From a bacterium (GTDB lineage: Bacteria > Patescibacteriota > Patescibacteriia > Patescibacteriales > Patescibacteriaceae): a stretch of DNA of 16,006 nt. Positions 1 to 6,531 of the stretch are shown here, piece after piece. Location: assembly GCA_021818075.1 (NCBI GenBank), contig JAKAFD010000016.1:1-16006 (forward strand), in the 5' to 3' direction. The stretch's first letter is position 1. Every line of letters starts with the position of its first letter. The position numbers were made by a program, and so were the translations under genes. The notes under the pieces are model-generated. The model did no database searches and had not been told where the DNA came from. It saw only the letters and a program-made list of their open reading frames with translations.

Positions 1-381
1 ACCCATATAAACCATAGCCAAAAGGTAAGCGGCCAGCACAATAAAACGGGAAGAAAACAAATCGCGGAAGAAAAACATGTAAATAACCACCGCCACTAAA
101 CCCAGCGAACAAGCGATAATCACTTTTTTCAGTTCGTTGCGCAATTTTCTTTCCTGATGCAAATTGTATAAACCGGAAAAAACAAATAAGACCAGCCAGA
201 CCAAGCCAATAAACAGTAAAATTTTAAAATAGTTCAAAAAAGGCAAACGAAAAACTACCGGCACTGCCGCGGCTAAAGCCGGAGTAAATCTTAAATAGTA
301 AGCGGAGATGCCGGCCGCCAAAATCATGGCGAAATCCACCGGCACTAAAATCGCTGACAATAATAATTCTGACCGTTTCAT
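1..381 (-). CDS. Polyprenyl glycosylphosphotransferase-like membrane protein, N-terminal part only
   Basis: Partial gene: the ATG is at 381 and the frame stays open to base 1, giving 127 residues; the C-terminal part lies outside the window. The protein begins MKRSELLLSAILVPVDF and shows three clear hydrophobic helices (about residues 5-28, 48-70 and 84-106), with a fourth starting at about 112. The tract AYYLRF after the first helix, and short basic loops between helices, resemble the N-terminal membrane region of WbaP/exopolysaccharide sugar transferases, which move a sugar-1-phosphate onto undecaprenyl phosphate at the inner membrane to start glycan assembly. The catalytic cytoplasmic domain cannot be seen, so the call rests on the membrane part alone. 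It lies downstream of rnpB in the same direction. No good Shine-Dalgarno precedes the ATG; a TATAAT lies about 45 bases upstream. Confidence 0.6.
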   Translation of the reverse strand, partial: MKRSELLLSAILVPVDFAMILAAGISAYYLRFTPALAAAVPVVFRLPFLNYFKILLFIGLVWLVLFVFSGLYNLHQERKLRNELKKVIIACSLGLVAVVIYMFFFRDLFSSRFIVLAAYLLAMVYMG

Positions 382-382
382 A

Positions 383-480
383 GATTAGCTATTAGCCTTA
401 AGCTATTAGCTGTTAGCTTTTAAAATTATAAATATCTAATCTCGTTCGGGCTAAAGGCTAAAAGCTGACGGCTGTGAGCT
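383..480. repeat. Short degenerate AGCTATTAGC-type repeats in the spacer between rnpB and the glycosyltransferase gene
   Basis: The plus strand carries AGCTATTAGC at 387-396 and 401-410, and AGCTGTTAGC at 408-417 overlapping the second copy. Looser variants built on GGCTAAA and AGCTGACGGCTGTGAGCT follow at about 449-480. The units contain the palindrome AGCT and are spaced about 7-14 bases. No coding potential was seen here. Confidence 0.5.
425..453 (-). promoter_or_regulatory. Possible promoter for the glycosyltransferase-like gene
   Basis: The minus strand has a perfect -10 TATAAT at 430-425 in an AT-rich stretch. The -35 position holds only TAGCCC or TTAGCC, so the match is one-sided. A start about 7 bases downstream would leave a leader of roughly 37 bases before the ATG at 381. 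The gene may instead be read from the rnpB promoter, since no terminator is visible after rnpB. Confidence 0.3.
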
Positions 481-485
481 AGATT

Positions 486-909
486 CTAGATTCCAATAAA
501 CTTGAGGCAAGCTATAAGCCGGATTCTGTCCCCCGATGAACATCGGGGCGATGACCATCTATCTAGCCCCGGCATTACTGGCGGGGTCAAGCGAGCTACT
601 TGCCTCTGATTGTCTAAATTTTGGACAACCAGGTTTGCTCTTGCTTCAGGCAGGGTTTACCGCGTTACCCCGTCACCGGGGAACGAAGGCTGTTAGTCAG
701 CCAACTTTTCACCTTTGGCCTTCGGTTGTTCCAACCGAAAGTTAGTATTGTCTCTGTGGCACTTTCCCTAAGCTTGCGCTCGGTGGGTATTACCCACTGC
801 CTACTTATAAAGTCCGGACTTTCCTCGCTTAAGCGGCAACAGTTTGTTTACCAAGACTATTGCCTGTTAAGTGCGGTCATCCGCTTACCTCAAGTTTGCT
901 GAAATCTAG
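486..909 (-). ncRNA. rnpB: RNase P RNA (bacterial type A-like)
   Basis: This is the catalytic RNA that removes 5' leaders from pre-tRNAs. On the minus strand the 5' conserved block GAGGAAAGTCCGGAC lies at 826-812 and the 3' block GACAGAATCCGGCTTATAG at 530-512; these are the two universal regions that pair to form P4. P1 is clear: AAACTTGAGG (897-888) pairs with CCTCAAGTTT (507-498), and the helix continues inward with one G-U pair. It also extends outward past a 3-base internal loop: CTAGATTTC (909-901) pairs with GGAATCTAG (494-486). A further hairpin with 8-bp arms (531-548) just before the 3' block is probably a P19-type helix. The likely transcription start at about 910 matches the outer end of P1. 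Open frames on the opposite strand here are not genes. Confidence 0.95.
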
Positions 910-916
910 TCCTGCC

Positions 917-945
917 AAAGTATCATAAAATGGCTAAAAAGTCAA
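917..945 (-). promoter_or_regulatory. Promoter of rnpB
   Basis: The minus strand has -35 TTGACT (945-940), a 17-bp spacer and TACTTT (922-917), the latter preceded by TGA as an extended -10. The predicted start at about 910 coincides with the outer base of the P1 helix. The stretch TTGACTTTTTAGC is identical to 13 bases of the infB promoter. Confidence 0.55.
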
Positions 946-967
946 GGAAAATTGCCTAAGGTTAACT

Positions 968-989
968 AAAAAACCCCGTCTATGGGGCT
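968..989 (-). terminator. Intrinsic terminator of the lepA-recJ-rnhA-tRNA-RNHCP block
   Basis: On the minus strand AGCCCC (989-984) pairs with GGGGTT (977-972) around the loop ATAGAC, and the stem runs into six T (973-968). It lies 31 bases past the stop codon of the RNHCP gene and just before the rnpB promoter, so it separates the two units. Confidence 0.75.
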
Positions 990-1019
990 AATTTGGCCAA
1001 AATTTGGCTAAGGTGAGGC

Positions 1020-1328
1020 TTATTTATTCATGCCGGTCATTAACGCCACTACCCGGTCCAGGTCATCATCCTGGCTTAATTTATTGCGTTTGGCATGGCC
1101 GCATTGCTCACAACGCTGAATCACAAAATACTCTCCGCCCACCACGTCAAAAGCTATCGGCTGCATCAAACCGCCGCAAGTGGCGGCCCGGTCGCCGGGA
1201 TTAATATCCACGTGCTTGCTCCACAAACAATACGGACAATGATTAGTGTAACCGTTGCCCAAAACCCGCCGCCCGCAATGGCCGCAGACAAAATCTTCAA
1301 TGGTTCTGGTAAATTTAGGAGTAGACAT
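1020..1328 (-). CDS. RNHCP domain zinc-binding protein
   Basis: A 102-residue protein matching the RNHCP family of small, Cys-rich, probably zinc-binding proteins of unknown function. The signature reads TNHCPYCLWSKHVD (residues 28-41), followed by NPGDR and a Cys at 51. The pairs C15/C18, C31/C34 and C73/C76, with H30 and H78, give enough ligands for two metal sites; the C-terminal CEQCGHAKRNKLSQDD block is also typical of the family. Length is normal and there is no signal peptide or membrane helix. Its ATG (1328-1326) directly follows the CCA end of tRNA-Val, so there is no room for a ribosome binding site; if the tRNA is processed out, the remaining mRNA would begin at or next to the AUG. 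A terminator follows the gene. The RNA-processing context is suggestive but does not show a function. Confidence 0.85.
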   Translation of the reverse strand: MSTPKFTRTIEDFVCGHCGRRVLGNGYTNHCPYCLWSKHVDINPGDRAATCGGLMQPIAFDVVGGEYFVIQRCEQCGHAKRNKLSQDDDLDRVVALMTGMNK

Positions 1329-1405
1329 TGGTGGTCGCTAGTGGATTCGAACCACTGACCTCGCCGATGTGAACGGCGCGCTCTAACCAACTGAGCCAAG
1401 CGACC
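1329..1405 (-). tRNA. tRNA-Val (anticodon CAC), CCA encoded
   Basis: The minus strand folds into a complete cloverleaf: acceptor GGTCGCT/AGCGACC, D arm GCTC-loop-GAGC, anticodon arm CGCCG-TTCACAT-CGGCG with anticodon CAC (reads GTG), a 5-base variable loop, and T arm AGTGG-TTCGAAT-CCACT. The discriminator A (1332) and the CCA end (1331-1329) are encoded. It starts directly after the rnhA stop codon and ends directly before the ATG of the RNHCP gene, so it must be cut out of a shared mRNA. Confidence 0.97.
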
Positions 1406-1825
1406 TTAATTGCCTCTATCCATCGCCTCATTAGCCAAGGCGTCGGCCTCTTTATTAAATTCGCGGCGAACATGATGAAATTTTACTTTTTTGAACTGTA
1501 AGCTTTGATTATAAATTTCCACAAACAGCGGTTGTAAATTTTTGTCTCTAACTTTATACTCTCGATTCAGTTGTTTAACCACTAATTCACTATCCAAATA
1601 AAAATCAACTTCCTCGGCTTGCAGTTCTCCGGCTTTATGAATACCGGCAATCACCGCCCGATACTCGGCTTGATTATTGGTCAGTTTGCCCAAGAATCTG
1701 GCCATAGTGGCGATAATTTTGCCGTCCTCATCTTTAATCACTACGCCTAAGCCGGCCGGCCCGGGATTACCGCGAGCGCCGCCGTCAGTATGAATAATTA
1801 ATTTTTTATGCTTAGGCATAAACAC
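1406..1825 (-). CDS. rnhA: Ribonuclease HI family protein
   Basis: Cleaves the RNA strand of RNA:DNA hybrids (R-loops, primers) in the cytoplasm. The four acidic catalytic residues of the RNase H fold are present: D14 in TDGGARGNPG, E54 in NNQAEY, D78 in LDSELV and D128 in NKEADALAN. The length (139 or 137 aa) and the lack of a clear basic protrusion make it closer to the short RNase HI-like (Bacillus YpeP type) proteins than to E. coli RNase HI. The longest frame begins at GTG (1825); the ATG two codons later (1819, MPKHKK) is the likelier start. It follows recJ by 3 bases, and its TAA (1408-1406) touches the first base of tRNA-Val. It is probably co-transcribed with lepA and recJ. Confidence 0.93.
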   Translation of the reverse strand: MFMPKHKKLIIHTDGGARGNPGPAGLGVVIKDEDGKIIATMARFLGKLTNNQAEYRAVIAGIHKAGELQAEEVDFYLDSELVVKQLNREYKVRDKNLQPLFVEIYNQSLQFKKVKFHHVRREFNKEADALANEAMDRGN

Positions 1826-1828
1826 AAT

Positions 1829-3553
1829 TTATGACAAACTCGGCTTCATGTCAACTAAGCGCAGCTGAATATTTCTAAAACCGTTAAAATCATTAAATTC
1901 CAAAGTGTAGGCTGCGTCCACCTGGCTGCCTATCGCCAAAGTCTGCCACTTAGCCGCTTCGCCGAAAGCCACGGCCCAAAAATTATTGAATTTAAATTTA
2001 ACATGCTGGCCGTCAACGCCCATAGTCAGCTTATCACGCACCACCAACCGGCGGCTGACAAACAATGGTTCCTTGTTGCCCTGGCCAAATGGCGCTAACC
2101 GTTCCAAATCTTCCACCATTCTTTCATCAACCGTCATCAAATCCAGTTCGGCATCAATCAACAAACGGGGCAGCAGATCTTCATCCGATAATTCTTGCTT
2201 GACCTGCGCCCGCGCTGCCGCGGCAAAAGCGGTTAGCGCGGCCTTATCTTTAATTGTAAAACCGCAAGCTGCCTTATGGCCGCCGAATCGTTCCAACCAG
2301 GCTTTATTGGTTTCCAGCACCGCTAAAATATTATAGCCTTCTATGCTGCGGCCGGAACCCTTGATTTTACCATCGCTTAAAGTAATGACCAAAGCCGGCT
2401 TGCCGTAACGCTCGCACAGCCGACCGGCCACCAAACCGATAATGCCTTCGTGCCAAGCGTCGGCCGTATCGTCAGTTAGATTGGGCGAAGTCACGATTAA
2501 TAATTTATCATCCGCCAAATTAGTTTCTACAAAATTTTGGCTATATTCCATTAGGCGCTGCGTTTCTGTTTGGCGCTCATGATTTTGCTCGTTCAATTTT
2601 TTAGCTAAAGCGGCCGCTTGAGCCCGGTCGGCGGTCATTAATAATTCATAAGCCGTGTTGGCGTGTTCCAATCGGCCGGCCACATTCAAACGCGGCGCCA
2701 GCTGCCAGCTAATATTCCAAGTTTCAATCTCGCCATTAAGCTGAGAGACTTTGATTAATTCATCCAAACCGACGCGGCTGCGGCGATTAATAGCTTTTAA
2801 ACCCTGGCGCACCAGAAAACGATTTTCGCCCAAAATATTAACGCAGTCAGCCACCGTGCCTATCGCCACCAAGTCCACAATCCGATTGACTAAACGCTCT
2901 TTAACAGCCGGCGCTAAAGTTGAGGCCTCAATCAGCGCGCAGGCCAGCTTAAAAGCTACGCCCACGCCAGCCAAATATTTAAAAGGATAGGTTTCGCCGG
3001 GCAGCATCGGGTTGATTATTAAGCAATCCGGCCAGTCAGCAGCTTCGTCGGGCGCGGCGTGATGGTCGGTAACAATGACCGTTAACCCTAGCTTTTGTGC
3101 GGCGGCGATTTCCGCCCGGCTTCTAATGCCGTTATCCACGGTAATCACCAGAGAGCAGCCGGCGTCCTTTATTTCTCGCAACACCCGACTGTTTAAACCA
3201 TAGCCCTCGGTTAAACGATTCGGTATCCAGACTTCCAATTGGGCTTTAAGCGTACGCAAAGTTTCCGCCAGCACGGCTGAAGCGGTTACGCCGTCGGCAT
3301 CGTAATCGCCGCAAATGGCCAGCCGCTCGCCGGCTTTGATTTTAGCTACGATTAATGCCACCGCCGCTGACATCTTCTTGAAAGCCAGCGGCGTATGCCA
3401 CTGAGTTTCGTTGTCGGACGAAAAAAAACTCTCAGCTGCGGCTGCGCTTAAACCGCGATTAACCAGTAGCTGAGCCATGAGCGGCTGATACGGCCGGTAG
3501 TCGGCCGCCTGCGCCGCCGTGATTGGCGGGGCGATAACCCATCTTTTTTCCAT
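1829..3553 (-). CDS. recJ: Single-stranded-DNA-specific exonuclease RecJ
   Basis: 5'-3' exonuclease on single-stranded DNA that acts in recombination and repair. At 574 aa it has the usual length. The DHH phosphoesterase motifs are complete: DYDADG (residues 83-88), VDNG (139-142), TDHH (162-165) and the GTVADCV segment with D236. The conserved LAPRLNVAGRLEHA linker follows at about 285-298. The DHHA1 part has HEGIIGLVAGRL (368-379) and GGHKAACGF (424-432), and the C-terminal OB-fold region ends near residue 570. The ATG at 3553 gives a typical N-terminus. A 34-aa membrane peptide ends 3 bases upstream and rnhA begins just downstream, consistent with one operon. No key residue seems to be missing. 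Confidence 0.96.
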   Translation of the reverse strand: MEKRWVIAPPITAAQAADYRPYQPLMAQLLVNRGLSAAAAESFFSSDNETQWHTPLAFKKMSAAVALIVAKIKAGERLAICGDYDADGVTASAVLAETLRTLKAQLEVWIPNRLTEGYGLNSRVLREIKDAGCSLVITVDNGIRSRAEIAAAQKLGLTVIVTDHHAAPDEAADWPDCLIINPMLPGETYPFKYLAGVGVAFKLACALIEASTLAPAVKERLVNRIVDLVAIGTVADCVNILGENRFLVRQGLKAINRRSRVGLDELIKVSQLNGEIETWNISWQLAPRLNVAGRLEHANTAYELLMTADRAQAAALAKKLNEQNHERQTETQRLMEYSQNFVETNLADDKLLIVTSPNLTDDTADAWHEGIIGLVAGRLCERYGKPALVITLSDGKIKGSGRSIEGYNILAVLETNKAWLERFGGHKAACGFTIKDKAALTAFAAAARAQVKQELSDEDLLPRLLIDAELDLMTVDERMVEDLERLAPFGQGNKEPLFVSRRLVVRDKLTMGVDGQHVKFKFNNFWAVAFGEAAKWQTLAIGSQVDAAYTLEFNDFNGFRNIQLRLVDMKPSLS

Positions 3554-3556
3554 AGT

Positions 3557-3661
3557 TTAAAAAAAGGCCGTCCCCACACTCCAGCCAACCATACCGATAA
3601 TAACGATTAAAGATAAAATCGCCCACAGTAATTTAACGATTTTTTTTCTCTTAAATTTCAT
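3557..3661 (-). CDS. 34-residue single-helix membrane peptide
   Basis: Runs from an ATG at 3661 to TAA at 3559-3557. The peptide starts MKFKRKKIVKLLW: a strongly basic head, then one hydrophobic helix of about 20 residues (roughly 10-30), ending in GTAFF. The charge layout predicts N-in, C-out insertion. It fills the gap between lepA (stop 3 bases upstream) and recJ (ATG 3 bases downstream) exactly, in the direction of both, which supports it being translated. I do not recognise a family. It could be a small membrane protein, or the remnant of an N-terminal anchor of a larger protein. Confidence 0.6.
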   Translation of the reverse strand: MKFKRKKIVKLLWAILSLIVIIGMVGWSVGTAFF

Positions 3662-3664
3662 AAA

Positions 3665-5449
3665 TTATCTTTTTAACAATTTAATAAAGGCATCAGACGG
3701 AATCTCCACGCTGCCCTTGCCCTGGGCCAGCATTTTCTTTTTGCCTTTTTTTTGCTTGGCTAAAAGTTTTTTCTTGCGGCTGACATCGCCGCCGTATAAT
3801 TTAGCCGTCACGTCTTTGCGCAAAGCGGAAATTCTTTCGGCAGCCACGATTTTACCGCCAATCGCCGCCTGCAATTTAATGACGAACATCTGCTTGGGCA
3901 AACTGTCCTTTAATTTAGCCACCACTTCTTTGCCGCGGTTAAAAGCTTCATCGCGATAAACAATCATGGCCAGCGCTTCCACTCCCTTCTCCGCCACCAA
4001 AATATCCATCTTAACTACATCGGCTTCCCGGTAGCCGACGAATTCATAATTAATGGAGGCATAACCGGAACTTAAACTTTTTATTTTGTCGTAAAAATCA
4101 GTCAAAACCGCCGCCATGGGCAAATCATAATGTAAAATTGCCCGATCGGCATCAAGGTATTCGGTATTTTTGTAAAGACCGCGCTTGTCTTGAATCAAAC
4201 CCATAATCGGACCGATATAATCTTTGGGCGTGATCACATCCAAACTAACCCACGGCTCTTCAATTTTACCAATTTCTGACGGGTCTGGCCATTTTTGCGG
4301 ACTGCGGATAATCAGCTCATCATTGTTTCTTTTATAAATTTTATAAGCGACGCTGGGAATAGTCACAATTAAATCCAGACCATATTCGCGCTTGAGGCGT
4401 TCCTGAAAAATTTCCAAATGCAACAAACCCAGAAAACCGCAGCGAAAACCATAGCCCAAAGCCTCGGATAATTCCGGTTCGTAAAACAAGGCGGCGTCAT
4501 TGAGTTTAAGCTTGGAAATGGCTTCGCGTAAATCTTCAAATTCGTGGCCTTCGCGCGGAAAGACGCCGGCAAACACCATCGGTTTGACTTCGTTGTAGCC
4601 CTTAAGCGGCGCCAATGATGTTTCGGTTTCCCGCCCGACCGACAAAGTGTCGCCCACGCGGCACTCGCTGACATCTTTAAAGCCGGTCACCACATAACCG
4701 ATCTGGCCGGTGGCCAATTGGCCGGTCGGCGTGTAATCGGGTTTTAACATACCGACCTCCAAAGCTTCGCTGCGGCCCTTAGTGATTAACATTTTTATTT
4801 TGTCGTGCTTAGTGATTTGGCCGTCCACGATTCTGACATAAGCCACCACCCCTTTATATTCGTCATAATTGGAATCAAAAATCAACGCCCTAAGCGGCGC
4901 GTTGGTCTGACCGGCGGGCGCCGGCACGCGCTCAATCACCGCTTGCAACACCTCGGCCACGCCGCTGCCGGTTTTGCCGGAAGCTAGAATGATTTCCGAC
5001 TCGCTACAACCCAAAAGTTTAATAATCTCCGCCTTAGTCTTAACCACATCGGCAGCCGGCAAATCAATTTTATTGACTACCGGAATAATGGTTAAATTTT
5101 GTTCCAGCGCCAAATATAAATTAGCCAGGGTTTGCGCCTGAATGCCTTGCGTCGCATCCACCAACAGCACCGCGCCCTCCACCGCCGCCAAACTGCGCGA
5201 GACTTCATAAGAAAAATCCACATGGCCGGGCGTGTCAATTAAATTCAGCTGGTAGCCCTGATAATTCATAGCCACCGGCGTCAACTTGATGGTAATGCCG
5301 CGCTCGCGTTCCAGGTCCATTCGGTCCAGCAGTTGATTTTTCATTTTGCGCGCTTCCACCGTGCCGGTAATTTCCAGCATGCGGTCGGCCAAAGTGGACT
5401 TACCATGATCAATATGGGCAATTATACAAAAATTTCTGATTTTTTCCAT
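3665..5449 (-). CDS. lepA: Elongation factor 4 (LepA), translational GTPase
   Basis: Ribosome-binding GTPase of the EF-G-like family that acts on translocation and ribosome assembly. Counting from the ATG at 5449 (594 aa, the family length), it has the G1 loop AHIDHGKST (11-19), the switch I tract ERERGITIK (47-55), DTPGH (72-76) and NKID (126-129). The EF4-type C-terminal domain ends in a basic tail rich in KKK and Gly. The frame is open further up to 5533, but a good promoter with a predicted start near 5503 lies inside that stretch, so the longest form is unlikely. An ATG at 5479 (MQKSRFLKIF...) has AAGGA seven bases before it and is a real alternative, although it lies within a 10-bp hairpin. 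It is the first gene of the block that continues into the 34-aa peptide, recJ and rnhA. Confidence 0.95.
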   Translation of the reverse strand: MEKIRNFCIIAHIDHGKSTLADRMLEITGTVEARKMKNQLLDRMDLERERGITIKLTPVAMNYQGYQLNLIDTPGHVDFSYEVSRSLAAVEGAVLLVDATQGIQAQTLANLYLALEQNLTIIPVVNKIDLPAADVVKTKAEIIKLLGCSESEIILASGKTGSGVAEVLQAVIERVPAPAGQTNAPLRALIFDSNYDEYKGVVAYVRIVDGQITKHDKIKMLITKGRSEALEVGMLKPDYTPTGQLATGQIGYVVTGFKDVSECRVGDTLSVGRETETSLAPLKGYNEVKPMVFAGVFPREGHEFEDLREAISKLKLNDAALFYEPELSEALGYGFRCGFLGLLHLEIFQERLKREYGLDLIVTIPSVAYKIYKRNNDELIIRSPQKWPDPSEIGKIEEPWVSLDVITPKDYIGPIMGLIQDKRGLYKNTEYLDADRAILHYDLPMAAVLTDFYDKIKSLSSGYASINYEFVGYREADVVKMDILVAEKGVEALAMIVYRDEAFNRGKEVVAKLKDSLPKQMFVIKLQAAIGGKIVAAERISALRKDVTAKLYGGDVSRKKKLLAKQKKGKKKMLAQGKGSVEIPSDAFIKLLKR

Positions 5450-5460
5450 AAATATTTTAA

Positions 5461-5488
5461 GAAAACGAGACTTTTGCATCTCGTTTTC
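5461..5488 (-). promoter_or_regulatory. Hairpin in the lepA leader
   Basis: A perfect 10-bp inverted repeat, GAAAACGAGA (5461-5470) with TCTCGTTTTC (5479-5488), around an 8-base loop. It lies 11 bases before the ATG at 5449 and downstream of the lepA promoter. The alternative ATG at 5479 is half inside the stem, so folding would mask it. No T run follows at terminator spacing, so a translational role or a simple leader structure fits better than termination. Confidence 0.5.
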
Positions 5489-5509
5489 CTTATCCTTAAA
5501 AGCGTCTAC

Positions 5510-5538
5510 ATTGTATGGATTTTTTAGTCTCAAGTCAA
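5510..5538 (-). promoter_or_regulatory. Promoter of lepA
   Basis: The minus strand has TTGACT (5538-5533), a 17-bp spacer and TACAAT (5515-5510): five of six matches to the sigma-70 consensus in each box, with ideal spacing. It begins 6 bases past the stop codon of the upstream pilin-like gene and predicts a start near 5503. Confidence 0.7.
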
Positions 5539-5544
5539 ATCGCC

Positions 5545-6507
5545 CTAACCCTGCGGGCTAATCTCCACGTTTTGCTCATTGGTGAAGCTGGCGCCAAAGG
5601 CTTTAACTACGAAATTGACTATCAGGAAACTGGCGAAAACGATGATGCCGCCCACCACGGCCGCGGCAATTACCTGCTTGCCGCGAGTCACCAGATTTTC
5701 GTTGCCGGCGGACACTAGCAAGAAAACCGAACCGACCACCAGCATCAGCAAAATCAAAGCGCCAACAATGCACAAAATACATTCATAAACATTAATGGCC
5801 ACTTGCACCACATGATTTAAGCCATAGTCCTGCGTCTCATGATTAATCTTGGGCACAATCTGCCGGCAACACTCACCGACATTAAGATGAACTCCGGGGT
5901 CAGGAATGGTACCGGTAGAATGTTGGGGCGGCGGTTCCGGCACCGGTATCCAGCAAGTGGTCTTGTTCTTGGCCGGACAACGAAACCGCACCAAGCGCCA
6001 ATGCAATTTTTCGTAATGCTTGGCGCCGACATTAAAACTGTAAATATTCTTAGTCACGCCGGTCTGGCAATCAATATCGCCCTGCAAAGGCGCGCCGGAA
6101 GTGTTGTCTAAGACGCAAACGCCGCCGAGGCCGACGCAATCAGAGCGGCGGATGCAAAACTGTCCGGCCGGACAGCTGGCTATCTCGGTGGTTCGCTCAC
6201 AGCCTTGGGACGGTTCATCAACGGCCGAAGAGGCAATTTTGGTATAATATTTTACCTGTGCCGCCGGCAAAGCGTCGCACTTAAAACCGCTCAAGGTCGG
6301 CCAACTGCTGGAAAAATCCTTAAAATCGCCGTTCCATTTTTTATCGGTATTGGGCCAGGCATCATAATCGCGGTTCCACTTGGCTTGCGGGTCGTTACAG
6401 GCATAAGTATCCACCGCGCTGGCCGCCTTAACTTGCCACCAATAACTCCCGGCCGCTACCAAAGCGACCGCCAGTATTTTTAAAAAGATGTTCTGCCAGC
6501 TGCGCAT
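5545..6507 (-). CDS. Secreted Cys-rich protein with VirB2/TrbC pilin-like C-terminus
   Basis: 320 aa. Residues 1-31 form a signal peptide with an ASA cleavage site (29-31). A hydrophilic ectodomain (about 32-235) follows, with many Cys (for example CPAGQFC, CVGLGGVC, CPAKNKTTC, GECC) and a Pro-rich stretch PVPEPPPQ. The last 85 residues hold two hydrophobic helices (about 243-266 and 278-300) joined by SAGNENLVTRGKQ. This two-helix layout with a GN...GK turn is that of VirB2/TrbC-like pilins of type IV secretion-like systems, found widely in Patescibacteria as a stand-alone domain. The even supply of Cys suggests disulfides outside the membrane. It lies after tatD with a 24-base gap and just before the lepA promoter. 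The role (surface pilus, attachment or DNA uptake) is inferred only; no VirB4 or other T4SS gene is in view. Confidence 0.6.
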   Translation of the reverse strand: MRSWQNIFLKILAVALVAAGSYWWQVKAASAVDTYACNDPQAKWNRDYDAWPNTDKKWNGDFKDFSSSWPTLSGFKCDALPAAQVKYYTKIASSAVDEPSQGCERTTEIASCPAGQFCIRRSDCVGLGGVCVLDNTSGAPLQGDIDCQTGVTKNIYSFNVGAKHYEKLHWRLVRFRCPAKNKTTCWIPVPEPPPQHSTGTIPDPGVHLNVGECCRQIVPKINHETQDYGLNHVVQVAINVYECILCIVGALILLMLVVGSVFLLVSAGNENLVTRGKQVIAAAVVGGIIVFASFLIVNFVVKAFGASFTNEQNVEISPQG

Positions 6508-6531
6508 ACAATTTTTCTTAATTTTATCATA

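Noticed and set aside
536..902. Two plus-strand open frames (69 and 93 codons)
   Set aside because: They run antisense through rnpB, whose conserved blocks and P1 pairing explain this stretch fully.
1166..1399. Minus-strand open frame across the tRNA
   Set aside because: Its start lies inside tRNA-Val and its sequence is the tRNA read as protein, in a different frame from the RNHCP gene.
5449..5533. 28-residue N-terminal extension of LepA
   Set aside because: The predicted transcription start (about 5503) lies downstream of the first codon, and the family starts at MEKIRNF.
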